Shown here: piece by piece, positions 15,099 through 22,408 of the stretch
Position numbering within the stretch: the stretch's first letter is position 1
Layout of the letters: the number at the start of each line of letters is the position of its first letter
Position numbers and translations under genes: made by a program
Source of the DNA: a bacterium
GTDB taxonomy: Bacteria > Patescibacteriota > Patescibacteriia > Patescibacteriales > VMTK01
Direction of reading: 5' to 3'
Assembly (NCBI GenBank): GCA_030693295.1
Contig: JAUYAT010000016.1
Span: forward strand, 1 to 36,687
DNA: 36,687 bases
Notes under the pieces: generated by a model
The model's database searches: none
Seen by the model: only the letters and a program-made list of their open reading frames with translations
What the model was told of the DNA's origin: nothing

Positions 15099-17880
15099 TT
15101 GCCTCGTTTAATTTAATTTCTTCTTTATTATAGCCATTTTTCAAACTGTCTTTAATCAAGTTGCCAACAACATTTTTTATATAAACTCCTTTTATATTAT
15201 CTTTAATAAAATTACTTACAATAAAATTATTATCGGCGTTATCGTAGAGAAATATGCCGTTTTCATTAGCTGTAATTTTATTCTGCTCAAGGTAATTTCC
15301 GGAAGAATTAACATTGGCGCGAATACCGCTTTCGTTCTCTCTAATTTCGTTATTTCTAATCAAATTATTGTGAGAATCATAAATAGCGATACCATCAATA
15401 TTGCCGTAAGTAATATTATTCTCTATGAGATTATTATTTGACTGCCTGTCAAGCATTATACCATGAAGTTTATTATTATAAGAAGTATTATTTCTAAAAA
15501 TATTATTAAAACACCTTTTTGAAATAATTATCCCATGATTTCCATTATCATAAGAAATGTTGTCTTCTATAATGAAATTATTTGAATCATCGTGTGGATC
15601 AAAACCATACTGAACATTATCATAAAATTCATTATTTCTAAAAATCATTCCTGTAGCGCCAAATGTATAAATTCCAAAATAATTATTATGAAATTTACTG
15701 TTTATTATATTGCCTGTAATTAAATAGTTCTTAAATGAACCGTTGGGAATTTTCCACGAAACACCATATGAGCCACCGAAAGGTTGCCCTTGAAGATATG
15801 CTCCATAATAACCGTACCCTAAAAAAGCTAATTCAGAATTTATAACATCCATTCTGCCATCATGCTTTGCCAATATCAAACTACGCCCATCTTCGGGGTT
15901 GCTATCTGGCTTTTGCTTATCTTCGTCCCATGAAGTTATTTTAGTATTTTTTATTAAAACTCTCCCATTATAAGAACGAATAACCACAAAATTATTTTCG
16001 TTGCTTAATAACTTTAACCATGATACTTCACCTCCATCCAATACGAAAGAAACATCTCTGTCTATAAAAAGATTAGCTCTTAATACCCATTCTTTATTTT
16101 CCAGTTTTTCAATAATTTGTTTATCATTTAAAATATTGTAAATTTTTGAAAGTGTTACTATACTTCCTTCTCTTTTAACATAAACAGTGTTATCGGATTC
16201 ATCAAAAAAAATTTCAGGCTCTATATGGAAAACTAATTTATCTTTTTCAAGTGTGTTTCTTAATTCTGAAACAGGAATCACAATTAACTGCCCCAGTTCT
16301 ATGTGGTTAGGATTTGGAATGGTTTCTTTATTCGCTTCAATGATTGCTGATAAATTACCATTATATCGCCAAGCAATTTTTGATAAAGTATCACCTTTTT
16401 TAATTATATAATATCCAAATTGTTCATTTTCTAATTTATTAAGAATATCCTGTTTATATTTATCTGTATCTATATCTATATCGCTTGTACCGTTAAAATT
16501 AACATTATTCGCAATATTAACGGAAACAACGGCATTTCTGTTTTTCATCGTACTTATATTTTGAGCATCGTCGGCAACGACATTTTTATAGCTCACTACG
16601 CCAAAACTTAATAATAATAATATTGAAGCAGTAGCTGTATACGGCATAAACGATTTTAACAGTCCCCAAAAACGACTTCCATTGGATTGTAAACGGCTTT
16701 TGTCCCATCTTGTTATCCAACCTTGTTGCCTAATTGTAACCATCGCATAAATTTTTAAAACCGCCAATAGATAAGTAGTGGCGATGTAAACGGGTAATAT
16801 CAGAATATCTGCCGGACGATGTTTTAAATGAGGATATAATTTTATGCCACGGCTAAAATGCCACCATGTAAATAATATAACTGCTATCAGCCAGTGCCCC
16901 CAAATAATGGAAAGCGCAAAATAAATGGGGCCAAGAATAAGTGTAAGCGGTTGAGTGAATCTATCAATCATATGAAAAGCCAAAAATTTCTCTCTTTTCC
17001 ATATCCATTTACTTGTCAAAGATTTAAGGTCGGATCTATAGGTATTTCGCGTCCATCTCATTTGCTGTTTTAATAAAGTAAGCACATCGGGGGCGCCCGG
17101 AGTAAGCACAAGCGCATTGCCCTGATATCTAACTTTCCATCCATCTTGCTGGACTAGTCTGGTAAGACATTTATCGTCTCCACTAATACACTTAGCGCCC
17201 AAAAAAGTTTCATTTTCAAGATCATCGCATAAATTTTTAATGGCGCTTGCTCTATATATCGCCGTTCTGCCGGAAATGCATGTTAAACCATTTGCGACAG
17301 TGGCAAGATATGTCATTTCATCATAATATCTATGGTCAATATGAATATTAAATAATTTGCGGGCAAGCGTATTGATACTTAGAACATCTTGTCTTGGCCC
17401 AACTCCGCCTACCGAAGGATCTTTAAAGGGAGCCAACATAATTTTTTTTATATTCGGTTCCCAAATAGTGTCACTATCTACAAGCGCAATAATATTATAT
17501 TTAGCTGCTTTTATGCCGTCTGACAAAGCTTCTCTTTTGCCTGGCCTTTTTGTAATAATAAGTCTACCAATTTTATTTTTATTTTGGAATTTTTTAAATT
17601 CTTCTACGCAGGTTTTATCAGTGTAATCTATCACAGCAATAATTTCGTCTGGGTTATTATTTTTCCAAGACTCTAAAGCTCTTTTAAAAATATCTCTATC
17701 TTCATTATATACCGGAACCACAATTGACAATGTGTCCATATAGCCATTTTCTTGGATTGGCTTATACCCTGAGGCGATTATTTTTTTAATAGACCAAATA
17801 AACCAACGCCAAATACCAATAATACCCAATGGAAAATAGGGAGTAAGAATATGAAAATAATTGTTTAACTGTTCAAACAT
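15070..17880 (-). CDS. GT2 processive glycosyltransferase - LysM - AlgG-like C5-epimerase fusion
   Basis: 936 residues. An N-terminal membrane segment (about 14-33) is followed by a GT2 domain (about 50-290) with VVPVYNE, DSD at 135-137, SGDDK at 233-237 and QQMRW at 272-276, the residues of processive synthases such as Alg8, cellulose and hyaluronan synthases. Further membrane segments lie at about 308-342, 358-380 and 413-430, with GWITRWD between. Next come a Ser/Asn-rich linker, one LysM domain (about 488-537, YYIIKKGDTLSKIAWRY) and a right-handed beta-helix (about 640-936). The helix carries DPHD at 761-764, HGIIIS and GIMLDRQS, as in AlgG-type mannuronan C5-epimerases, where DPHD holds the catalytic Asp. 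The synthase end should face the cytosol and the epimerase the outside. The gene follows a dehydrogenase gene and a terminator. A polymer of uronic acids is inferred; the sugar is unknown. More AT-rich than its neighbours. Confidence 0.88.
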   Translation of the reverse strand: MFEQLNNYFHILTPYFPLGIIGIWRWFIWSIKKIIASGYKPIQENGYMDTLSIVVPVYNEDRDIFKRALESWKNNNPDEIIAVIDYTDKTCVEEFKKFQNKNKIGRLIITKRPGKREALSDGIKAAKYNIIALVDSDTIWEPNIKKIMLAPFKDPSVGGVGPRQDVLSINTLARKLFNIHIDHRYYDEMTYLATVANGLTCISGRTAIYRASAIKNLCDDLENETFLGAKCISGDDKCLTRLVQQDGWKVRYQGNALVLTPGAPDVLTLLKQQMRWTRNTYRSDLKSLTSKWIWKREKFLAFHMIDRFTQPLTLILGPIYFALSIIWGHWLIAVILFTWWHFSRGIKLYPHLKHRPADILILPVYIATTYLLAVLKIYAMVTIRQQGWITRWDKSRLQSNGSRFWGLLKSFMPYTATASILLLLSFGVVSYKNVVADDAQNISTMKNRNAVVSVNIANNVNFNGTSDIDIDTDKYKQDILNKLENEQFGYYIIKKGDTLSKIAWRYNGNLSAIIEANKETIPNPNHIELGQLIVIPVSELRNTLEKDKLVFHIEPEIFFDESDNTVYVKREGSIVTLSKIYNILNDKQIIEKLENKEWVLRANLFIDRDVSFVLDGGEVSWLKLLSNENNFVVIRSYNGRVLIKNTKITSWDEDKQKPDSNPEDGRSLILAKHDGRMDVINSELAFLGYGYYGAYLQGQPFGGSYGVSWKIPNGSFKNYLITGNIINSKFHNNYFGIYTFGATGMIFRNNEFYDNVQYGFDPHDDSNNFIIEDNISYDNGNHGIIISKRCFNNIFRNNTSYNNKLHGIMLDRQSNNNLIENNITYGNIDGIAIYDSHNNLIRNNEIRENESGIRANVNSSGNYLEQNKITANENGIFLYDNADNNFIVSNFIKDNIKGVYIKNVVGNLIKDSLKNGYNKEEIKLNEANDNLIQKIQ

Positions 17881-17894
17881 TGATAATAAAATTT

Positions 17895-17925
17895 GGGAGA
17901 TAGCCTGTTAATCAAGCTATCTCCC
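17895..17925 (-). terminator. Terminator between dehydrogenase and synthase-epimerase genes
   Basis: Perfect stem GGGAGATAGC / GCTATCTCCC, followed on the minus strand by AAATTTTATT. It begins 9 bases after the dehydrogenase stop and sits in the 53-bp gap before the synthase ATG, so it may lower read-through rather than fully separate the genes. Confidence 0.8.
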
Positions 17926-17933
17926 TTAATGAA

Positions 17934-18809
17934 TTATTTCAAACCATTATATTTTTCCTTTATGGTTTCGTTTACTTTAATAATCGCTTTTAGTAAAGGC
18001 ATTGGATTTTTCAATTCATCCCTAGCCCACGCAGAAAAAGCAGTCGTATCTTTGGGAAGACAACTTCCACCATAAGGACCAAAATCTCTAATCCCGTATT
18101 TTGGATTCCATGAAGCTTCGGCGCTTTTTTCCACTAATTCAAAAACTTTATCGGCGTCTACATTAATTGCTTCGCAAACCATTCTCATTTCGTTGAAAAA
18201 TGAGATTTTGCAGGCATTAAAGAGATTATGCGCGTATTTTTGAATTTCAGCCTCTTTCAGAGACACATGGACTATAGGGCAACTGCTGTGATTGCATATT
18301 TCTTCCAGCATCTCGCCGGATCTGCAATCCAATTCTCCGATAGTGAGAATCCACGGATTTTTAAAATCCTCTTCATTAGAAACTTCCCGCAGATATTCCG
18401 GGTTCATGCAAACTCCGAAGTCTTTGCCCGCTTTTTTGCCGGAATATTTTTCCAAAATTGGAATCAAGACATCTTCTGTAGTCCCAGGCGGCACAGTGCT
18501 CCTTACGACAATTAGACAATAGGCGTCAGTTCGCTCCTTAAGCCCCCCCCCTAAATTAGCAACGGCAGATTTGAGAAAATTCAATTCAATTTTACCATCA
18601 ACCGTCGGGGTAGAAACTGTTAAGAAAAAAGCTTCCACTTCTTCTCTCGCAAGCGAATCAGGCAAGCAAACACAATGTCCCTCATTTTTCAATTTTGCCA
18701 AAGTGTCAGGGTTGATATCGCAAAAAACGACATCGTGCCCTTTGGCAATAAGCCCTTTTCCTGTGGCTTGTCCAACGACTCCACTTCCGATTATTGCTAT
18801 TTTACTCAT
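17934..18809 (-). CDS. UDP-glucose/GDP-mannose dehydrogenase family protein, short form
   Basis: 291 residues. NAD-dependent four-electron oxidation of a nucleotide-hexose to a nucleotide-uronate is the family reaction. Seen: N-terminal Rossmann motif IGSGVVG (7-13), VRSTVPPGT, MNPEYLRE, the helix EIQKYAHNLFNACKISFFNE, and the active-site Cys250 in GPYGGSCLPKD. Leu after the Cys is common in GDP-mannose dehydrogenases (AlgD), while many UDP-glucose enzymes have Phe; this is a hint only. The protein ends about 40 residues after the catalytic Cys and lacks the C-terminal nucleotide-sugar-binding domain (full-length enzymes exceed 400 residues). AAAGGAGA lies 7 bases before the ATG. Likely precursor supplier for the neighbouring synthase-epimerase. 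Confidence 0.9.
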   Translation of the reverse strand: MSKIAIIGSGVVGQATGKGLIAKGHDVVFCDINPDTLAKLKNEGHCVCLPDSLAREEVEAFFLTVSTPTVDGKIELNFLKSAVANLGGGLKERTDAYCLIVVRSTVPPGTTEDVLIPILEKYSGKKAGKDFGVCMNPEYLREVSNEEDFKNPWILTIGELDCRSGEMLEEICNHSSCPIVHVSLKEAEIQKYAHNLFNACKISFFNEMRMVCEAINVDADKVFELVEKSAEASWNPKYGIRDFGPYGGSCLPKDTTAFSAWARDELKNPMPLLKAIIKVNETIKEKYNGLK

Positions 18810-18858
18810 AATGTTCTCCTTTCTGTTTTTAAGGTTAATATAATGGTTTACAATGAAC

Positions 18859-18890
18859 TGCTCTAACTAAAAAAAGCCCTTTTTAGAGCA
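18859..18890 (-). promoter_or_regulatory. Stem-loop in the 5' leader of the dehydrogenase gene
   Basis: TGCTCTAA / TTAGAGCA stem with an A/T- and GGGC-containing loop, about 50 bases before the dehydrogenase start. On the minus strand a TTTTTTT run lies within the loop region. It could be an attenuator or protein-binding structure. A TTGACA box at 18922-18927 (minus), without a clear -10 at standard spacing, may belong to the same promoter. Confidence 0.4.
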
Positions 18891-18928
18891 TTTATAACAA
18901 TATTGCATATTTAACCGATTATGTCAAT

Positions 18929-18960
18929 ACAGCCAAGAATAATTTCTGTCTTGGCTGTTT
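18929..18960. terminator. Hairpin after ftsH
   Basis: ACAGCCAAGA / TCTTGGCTGT stem (10 bp) with a 10-base loop, 18 bases after the ftsH stop. The T-run lies on the plus-strand side, while on the minus strand the stem is preceded by AAAAAA and followed by ATTGA. It is probably an ftsH terminator of reduced efficiency. Confidence 0.6.
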
Positions 18961-18975
18961 TTTAAAAAGTAAAAA

Positions 18976-20799
18976 TCAACTCTTCTTCTTGCCCACAATC
19001 TTTTCAAATTCCTCCCTTTCCAATGTCTCTTTTTTAATCAGCGCCGCGACAACCTTTTCCAGATCGTCCCGCTTCGCCCTGATTATACCCCTGGCCCGGT
19101 GAACCGCTTGCTCTATAAAAACGGAAATCTCCTTGTCTATCTGTTCGGCGATTTTTTCGCTGTAATCCCTTTGCTCATGGATTTCGCGCCCCAAAAAAAT
19201 CATTTCTTCTTTGTCGCCGAAAGTTCGGGGGCCTAAAGTTTCGCTCATGCCGAAATCAGTTATTAACTTTCGCGCCAAGCTGGTGGCGCGGCGCAAATCC
19301 GAAGTTGCTCCGGTTGTAATCTCGCCGAAAACTTCCTGTTCCGCCAGGTAGCCGGCGAGAAGAACGGCGATTTCCTCCACAAACTCGGATTTCGTGTGCA
19401 AATGCTTATCCTCAATCGGCAATTTTATGGTATAGCCGGCGGCTTGTCCGCGCGCGATAATGGAAATCTTCTGCACCGGATCGGTGTGGGGAGAATTATG
19501 GGCGACAATGGCATGGCCGGCTTCATGATAAGCGGTGATTTTCTTTTCTTTTTCGGATAAAATCCTGCTTTTGCGCTCCGGCCCCAGCATCACCCTTTCA
19601 ATTGATTCGTAAAGCTCGTCCATCTCAATCACTTTTTTGTCGCGGCGCGCCGCCAAAATGGCGGCTTCGTTAAGCAAGTTGGCTAAATCGGCTCCGCTAA
19701 AACCCGGTGTTCTTTCAGCAACGCGGCGCAAGCTCACTTCTTTCGCCAAGGGTTTTTTTCTGGCGTGAACTTTTAGAATCGCTTCCCTGTCCGCGATGTC
19801 CGGCTCGTCCAAGGTTATGCGGCGATCAAACCTGCCCGGCCTTAACAAAGCGGGATCAAGCACATCGGGCCGGTTGGTCGCGGCCATAACTATTACGTTG
19901 GCATTCGGCTCAAAACCGTCCATCTCCACTAAAATCTGGTTTAAAGTCTGCTCGCGCTCGTCATGCGAACCGCCCAAGCCGGATCCCCGCCTGCGGCCGA
20001 CAGCGTCAATTTCATCAATAAAAATTATGCAGGGAGCGGTTTTTTTTGCCTTCTTGAACAAATCGCGAACCCGGCTCGCTCCGACTCCGACGAACATTTC
20101 AACGAATTCCGAGCCGGAAATGCTGAAAAAGGGCACGTTCGCCTCGCCGGCGGTTGCCCGCGCCAGCAATGTTTTTCCCGTGCCCGGACTGCCTAAAAGC
20201 AAAACGCCTTTGGGAATGCGGGCGCCCAGTTCGGTGAATTTTTTGGGATACTTCAAAAAATCTACCACTTCCTTTAATTCTTCCTTGGCTTCCTTCACGC
20301 CGGCCACATCTTTAAATGTAACCTTGTCTTTGTTATCCTTGCCGGCTTCTCTGGCTTGCGACTGGCCGAACATCATCGCGCGCGTATTAGCCCCTTGGAC
20401 CGAACGCATCATAAAATATATAAAAACGCCTATCAGCAAAAAGGGAATTAAAAACGGCAGAGTCGCGGCCAGCCAGAAATCAAGGCCGGACTGGTCTTTA
20501 ACTTCAATTTTAAGATTCGCGATTTTAGCCGGCTCAACATTGAAATTCTTGAGCAGTTCTGACAGCGATTCGCCCGGCTCTTTTTTAACCGTTTCTTCCC
20601 TGCCGTCTTTCAGCGCGACTTTTAATTCATCTCCCTCTATGACAATGCCGGCGACTTCTTCGTTGTTAATTTGATAAATTAATGTTTCTATGCCTACTTT
20701 ATCGCTTTTCTGCCCGCTCGCGCCGTACATGCTGAACAGCGCCGCGATAAACAGAAAAATTATAAAGAAAATTATAAAATTTTTAATTAGATTTTTCAT
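18976..20799 (-). CDS. ftsH: ATP-dependent zinc metalloprotease FtsH
   Basis: 607 residues, normal for FtsH, the membrane-anchored AAA+ protease that degrades misassembled membrane and short-lived proteins. Two membrane segments (about 7-25 and 108-131) flank the small extracytoplasmic domain. The AAA+ module has Walker A GSPGTGKT (203-210), Walker [12 protein letters not shown], second region of homology [20 protein letters not shown], and pore motif [10 protein letters not shown]. The protease domain has HEAGH (425-429) as the zinc site, with a downstream Asp in TSDLRRAT. It is preceded by a consensus promoter that gives a leader of about 8 bases without Shine-Dalgarno. Transcribed alone between two hairpins. 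Confidence 0.98.
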   Translation of the reverse strand: MKNLIKNFIIFFIIFLFIAALFSMYGASGQKSDKVGIETLIYQINNEEVAGIVIEGDELKVALKDGREETVKKEPGESLSELLKNFNVEPAKIANLKIEVKDQSGLDFWLAATLPFLIPFLLIGVFIYFMMRSVQGANTRAMMFGQSQAREAGKDNKDKVTFKDVAGVKEAKEELKEVVDFLKYPKKFTELGARIPKGVLLLGSPGTGKTLLARATAGEANVPFFSISGSEFVEMFVGVGASRVRDLFKKAKKTAPCIIFIDEIDAVGRRRGSGLGGSHDEREQTLNQILVEMDGFEPNANVIVMAATNRPDVLDPALLRPGRFDRRITLDEPDIADREAILKVHARKKPLAKEVSLRRVAERTPGFSGADLANLLNEAAILAARRDKKVIEMDELYESIERVMLGPERKSRILSEKEKKITAYHEAGHAIVAHNSPHTDPVQKISIIARGQAAGYTIKLPIEDKHLHTKSEFVEEIAVLLAGYLAEQEVFGEITTGATSDLRRATSLARKLITDFGMSETLGPRTFGDKEEMIFLGREIHEQRDYSEKIAEQIDKEISVFIEQAVHRARGIIRAKRDDLEKVVAALIKKETLEREEFEKIVGKKKS

Positions 20800-20813
20800 A
20801 GTTTTACATTTTG

Positions 20814-20842
20814 ATTATATAACATAATAATCTATTTGGCAA
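20814..20842 (-). promoter_or_regulatory. ftsH promoter
   Basis: Minus strand TTGCCA (20837-20842), 17-base spacer, TATAAT (20814-20819). Predicted start near 20807, only about 8 bases before the ATG. Confidence 0.75.
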
Positions 20843-20846
20843 ATCT

Positions 20847-20880
20847 AAAAAGGATTATGCGATGGCGCATAATCCTTTTT
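20847..20880 (-). terminator. Terminator after the S1-domain gene
   Basis: Near-perfect stem AAAAAGGATTATGCG / CGCATAATCCTTTTT with an ATGG loop, immediately after the stop codon and flanked by an A/T tract on either side. It should work for the minus-strand gene. Confidence 0.92.
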
Positions 20881-20882
20881 TA

Positions 20883-22238
20883 TTACTTGCTTTTTTCTTT
20901 TTTCTTATCTTCGCTTTTCTCTTTCTCGCTTTCCTTTTTGCTTTTCACTTCTTTCTTTTTCTTTGCTTCCTTTTCTCCGGGCTCTTCTTTCTTTTTGGGC
21001 TTTTCAACTTTCTTTTCATCAGTTTTTTTCTCCTCCGCCTTGGGCGGATTCCCCTCGCCAAGTTTTTCTTCCGCCTTCTTCGCGTCCTTTTCTTGTCCGC
21101 CTTGGGCGGATTCTTTTTTCACCACCAGCCCCAGGCGATGCTCTTTCGGCTCAATTGATATGATCGTGAACTCTTTTTTTTCTCCCGGCTTAAAACAGTC
21201 GCTAATCTTCTGGCCCGGAGCCAGATCAAGCTGGGTGATGTGCGCCAGCCCGTGGATATCACTGTCCAGTTCCACAAACAGCCCGAAAGGGTTGATTTTT
21301 AAAATAGTCCCGGCGACAACTTGCCCTTCTTTGTATTTTTTAGCCACATCTTTCCACGGGTCGCCAAGCAATTTTTTCGCCGACAAGAAAATTTTTGAGC
21401 CGTCAATTGAAATAATCTCGGCCTTGATTTTATCGCCGACTTTAAACAAGTCAGCCGGGTCGTCAATGCGCTGCCAGGCCAGCTCGCTGATATGTATCAA
21501 TCCTTCAAGATTTTCGCCGAAGCTCACAAAAACGCCGAAATCGGTTATGGCGGTGATTTCCCCCTCAACCACGTTGCCGATTTTGTGCTTGATGATTACG
21601 TCTTTCTGTTTTTCCTGCCAGGCGTCCTTCTCGCTCACGATAACCTTCTCTTCTTTCCTGTCCAGATTCATGACCTTGACTTCAAATTCATTGCCGATAT
21701 ACGATTTCAGCTTTGATAAAATCTTGCCTTTGTCGCCGCCGCTTACTCTCGGATAATTTTCCGGCGCCAACTGCGATACCGGCAAAAATCCCGAAATCTG
21801 CCTGTAGCTCGCCAGCAAGCCGCCCTTATTGGCGTCCGTGATCTTAACTTTAATGATTTTTTTGTTTTCATAGGCGTCAAACAGCGTACTCCATGCCTTT
21901 TCTTCCCCGGCGCGCCTAAAAGACAGCTCCAGCTCCCCGTTCTCGTTTTCTTCCTCTACCACGGTGGCCTCAATTTCATCTCCGGGCTTAAGATTGGCGT
22001 ATTCATCCGCTTCATGGTAAAGCTCGCGCCCGCGGACAACACCGATGGTTATGCCGCCGATATCCAGCCGCACTTCCGCTTTGGAAGAGGATAAAACGGC
22101 GCCAATGACAATATCCCCGACTTGGGGAATCCGGGTATCGTCTTTTTTCAATAATTCGGCAAAGTCCTCATTGCTTGCCCCGATGGGGCTTGCCCCCGCG
22201 GGGTTGGATGTTTCGCCGATTGTTTTTTCTTCAGCCAT
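20883..22238 (-). CDS. rpsA: S1 RNA-binding domain protein (ribosomal protein S1-like)
   Basis: From MAEEKTIGETSN the product has 451 residues; AGGAG sits 11 bases before this ATG, so it is preferred to the upstream ORF-track start at 22301, whose extra residues (FRRPKSFPKRLG) look non-coding. Four S1 domains follow at about 35-110, 115-205, 210-280 and 295-370, with typical strands such as GDIVIGAVLSS, VVEGEITAITDFGVFV and VVAGTILKINPFGLFVEL. The C-terminal 80 residues are an extreme Lys/Glu tail. S1 binds mRNA at the 30S subunit; a four-domain form occurs in several phyla. Two repeat-derived patches (N-terminal palindromes; two 15-bp hairpins in the tail) are in frame. The strong terminator follows at once. 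Confidence 0.88.
   Translation of the reverse strand: MAEEKTIGETSNPAGASPIGASNEDFAELLKKDDTRIPQVGDIVIGAVLSSSKAEVRLDIGGITIGVVRGRELYHEADEYANLKPGDEIEATVVEEENENGELELSFRRAGEEKAWSTLFDAYENKKIIKVKITDANKGGLLASYRQISGFLPVSQLAPENYPRVSGGDKGKILSKLKSYIGNEFEVKVMNLDRKEEKVIVSEKDAWQEKQKDVIIKHKIGNVVEGEITAITDFGVFVSFGENLEGLIHISELAWQRIDDPADLFKVGDKIKAEIISIDGSKIFLSAKKLLGDPWKDVAKKYKEGQVVAGTILKINPFGLFVELDSDIHGLAHITQLDLAPGQKISDCFKPGEKKEFTIISIEPKEHRLGLVVKKESAQGGQEKDAKKAEEKLGEGNPPKAEEKKTDEKKVEKPKKKEEPGEKEAKKKKEVKSKKESEKEKSEDKKKEKSK
21034..21110. repeat. Two copies of a 15-bp hairpin in the S1 gene tail
   Basis: TCCGCCTTGGGCGGA at 21034-21048 and again at 21096-21110. The two copies are translated in different frames (NPPKAE versus ESAQGG), so the conservation is at DNA level, not protein level. 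Confidence 0.8.
22173..22203. repeat. Palindromic patch near the S1 gene start
   Basis: GCCCCGATGGGGC hairpin, two direct copies of GCTTGCCCC and the 10-bp palindrome CCCCGCGGGG, all within 31 bp encoding NPAGASPIGAS at residues 12-22. It resembles a REP-type insertion in the unstructured N-terminus. Confidence 0.7.
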
Positions 22239-22408
22239 AAAAAAAATAACTCCTAACCTTCCCAATCGCTTGGGAAAGCTCTTTGGCCGCCTGAAAACCA
22301 AAGAATTTGTTAAAGGCGATATTTAGTTTTAATAGCTTTACATTAGCAGATAGCTCTAAAAAATGCAAGGACGGGATAAAAAAATTTTGTCTTCGCAATT
22401 CGCGAAAA

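Noticed and set aside
19796-20674. 292-residue plus-strand ORF
   Set aside because: It lies fully antisense to ftsH, whose domains are complete; it is Ser/Pro-rich as shadows of this strand are.
20836-21756. 306-residue plus-strand ORF rich in Phe and Ser
   Set aside because: Antisense of the Lys/Glu-rich S1 gene tail; the composition is the mirror of AAG/GAA codons.
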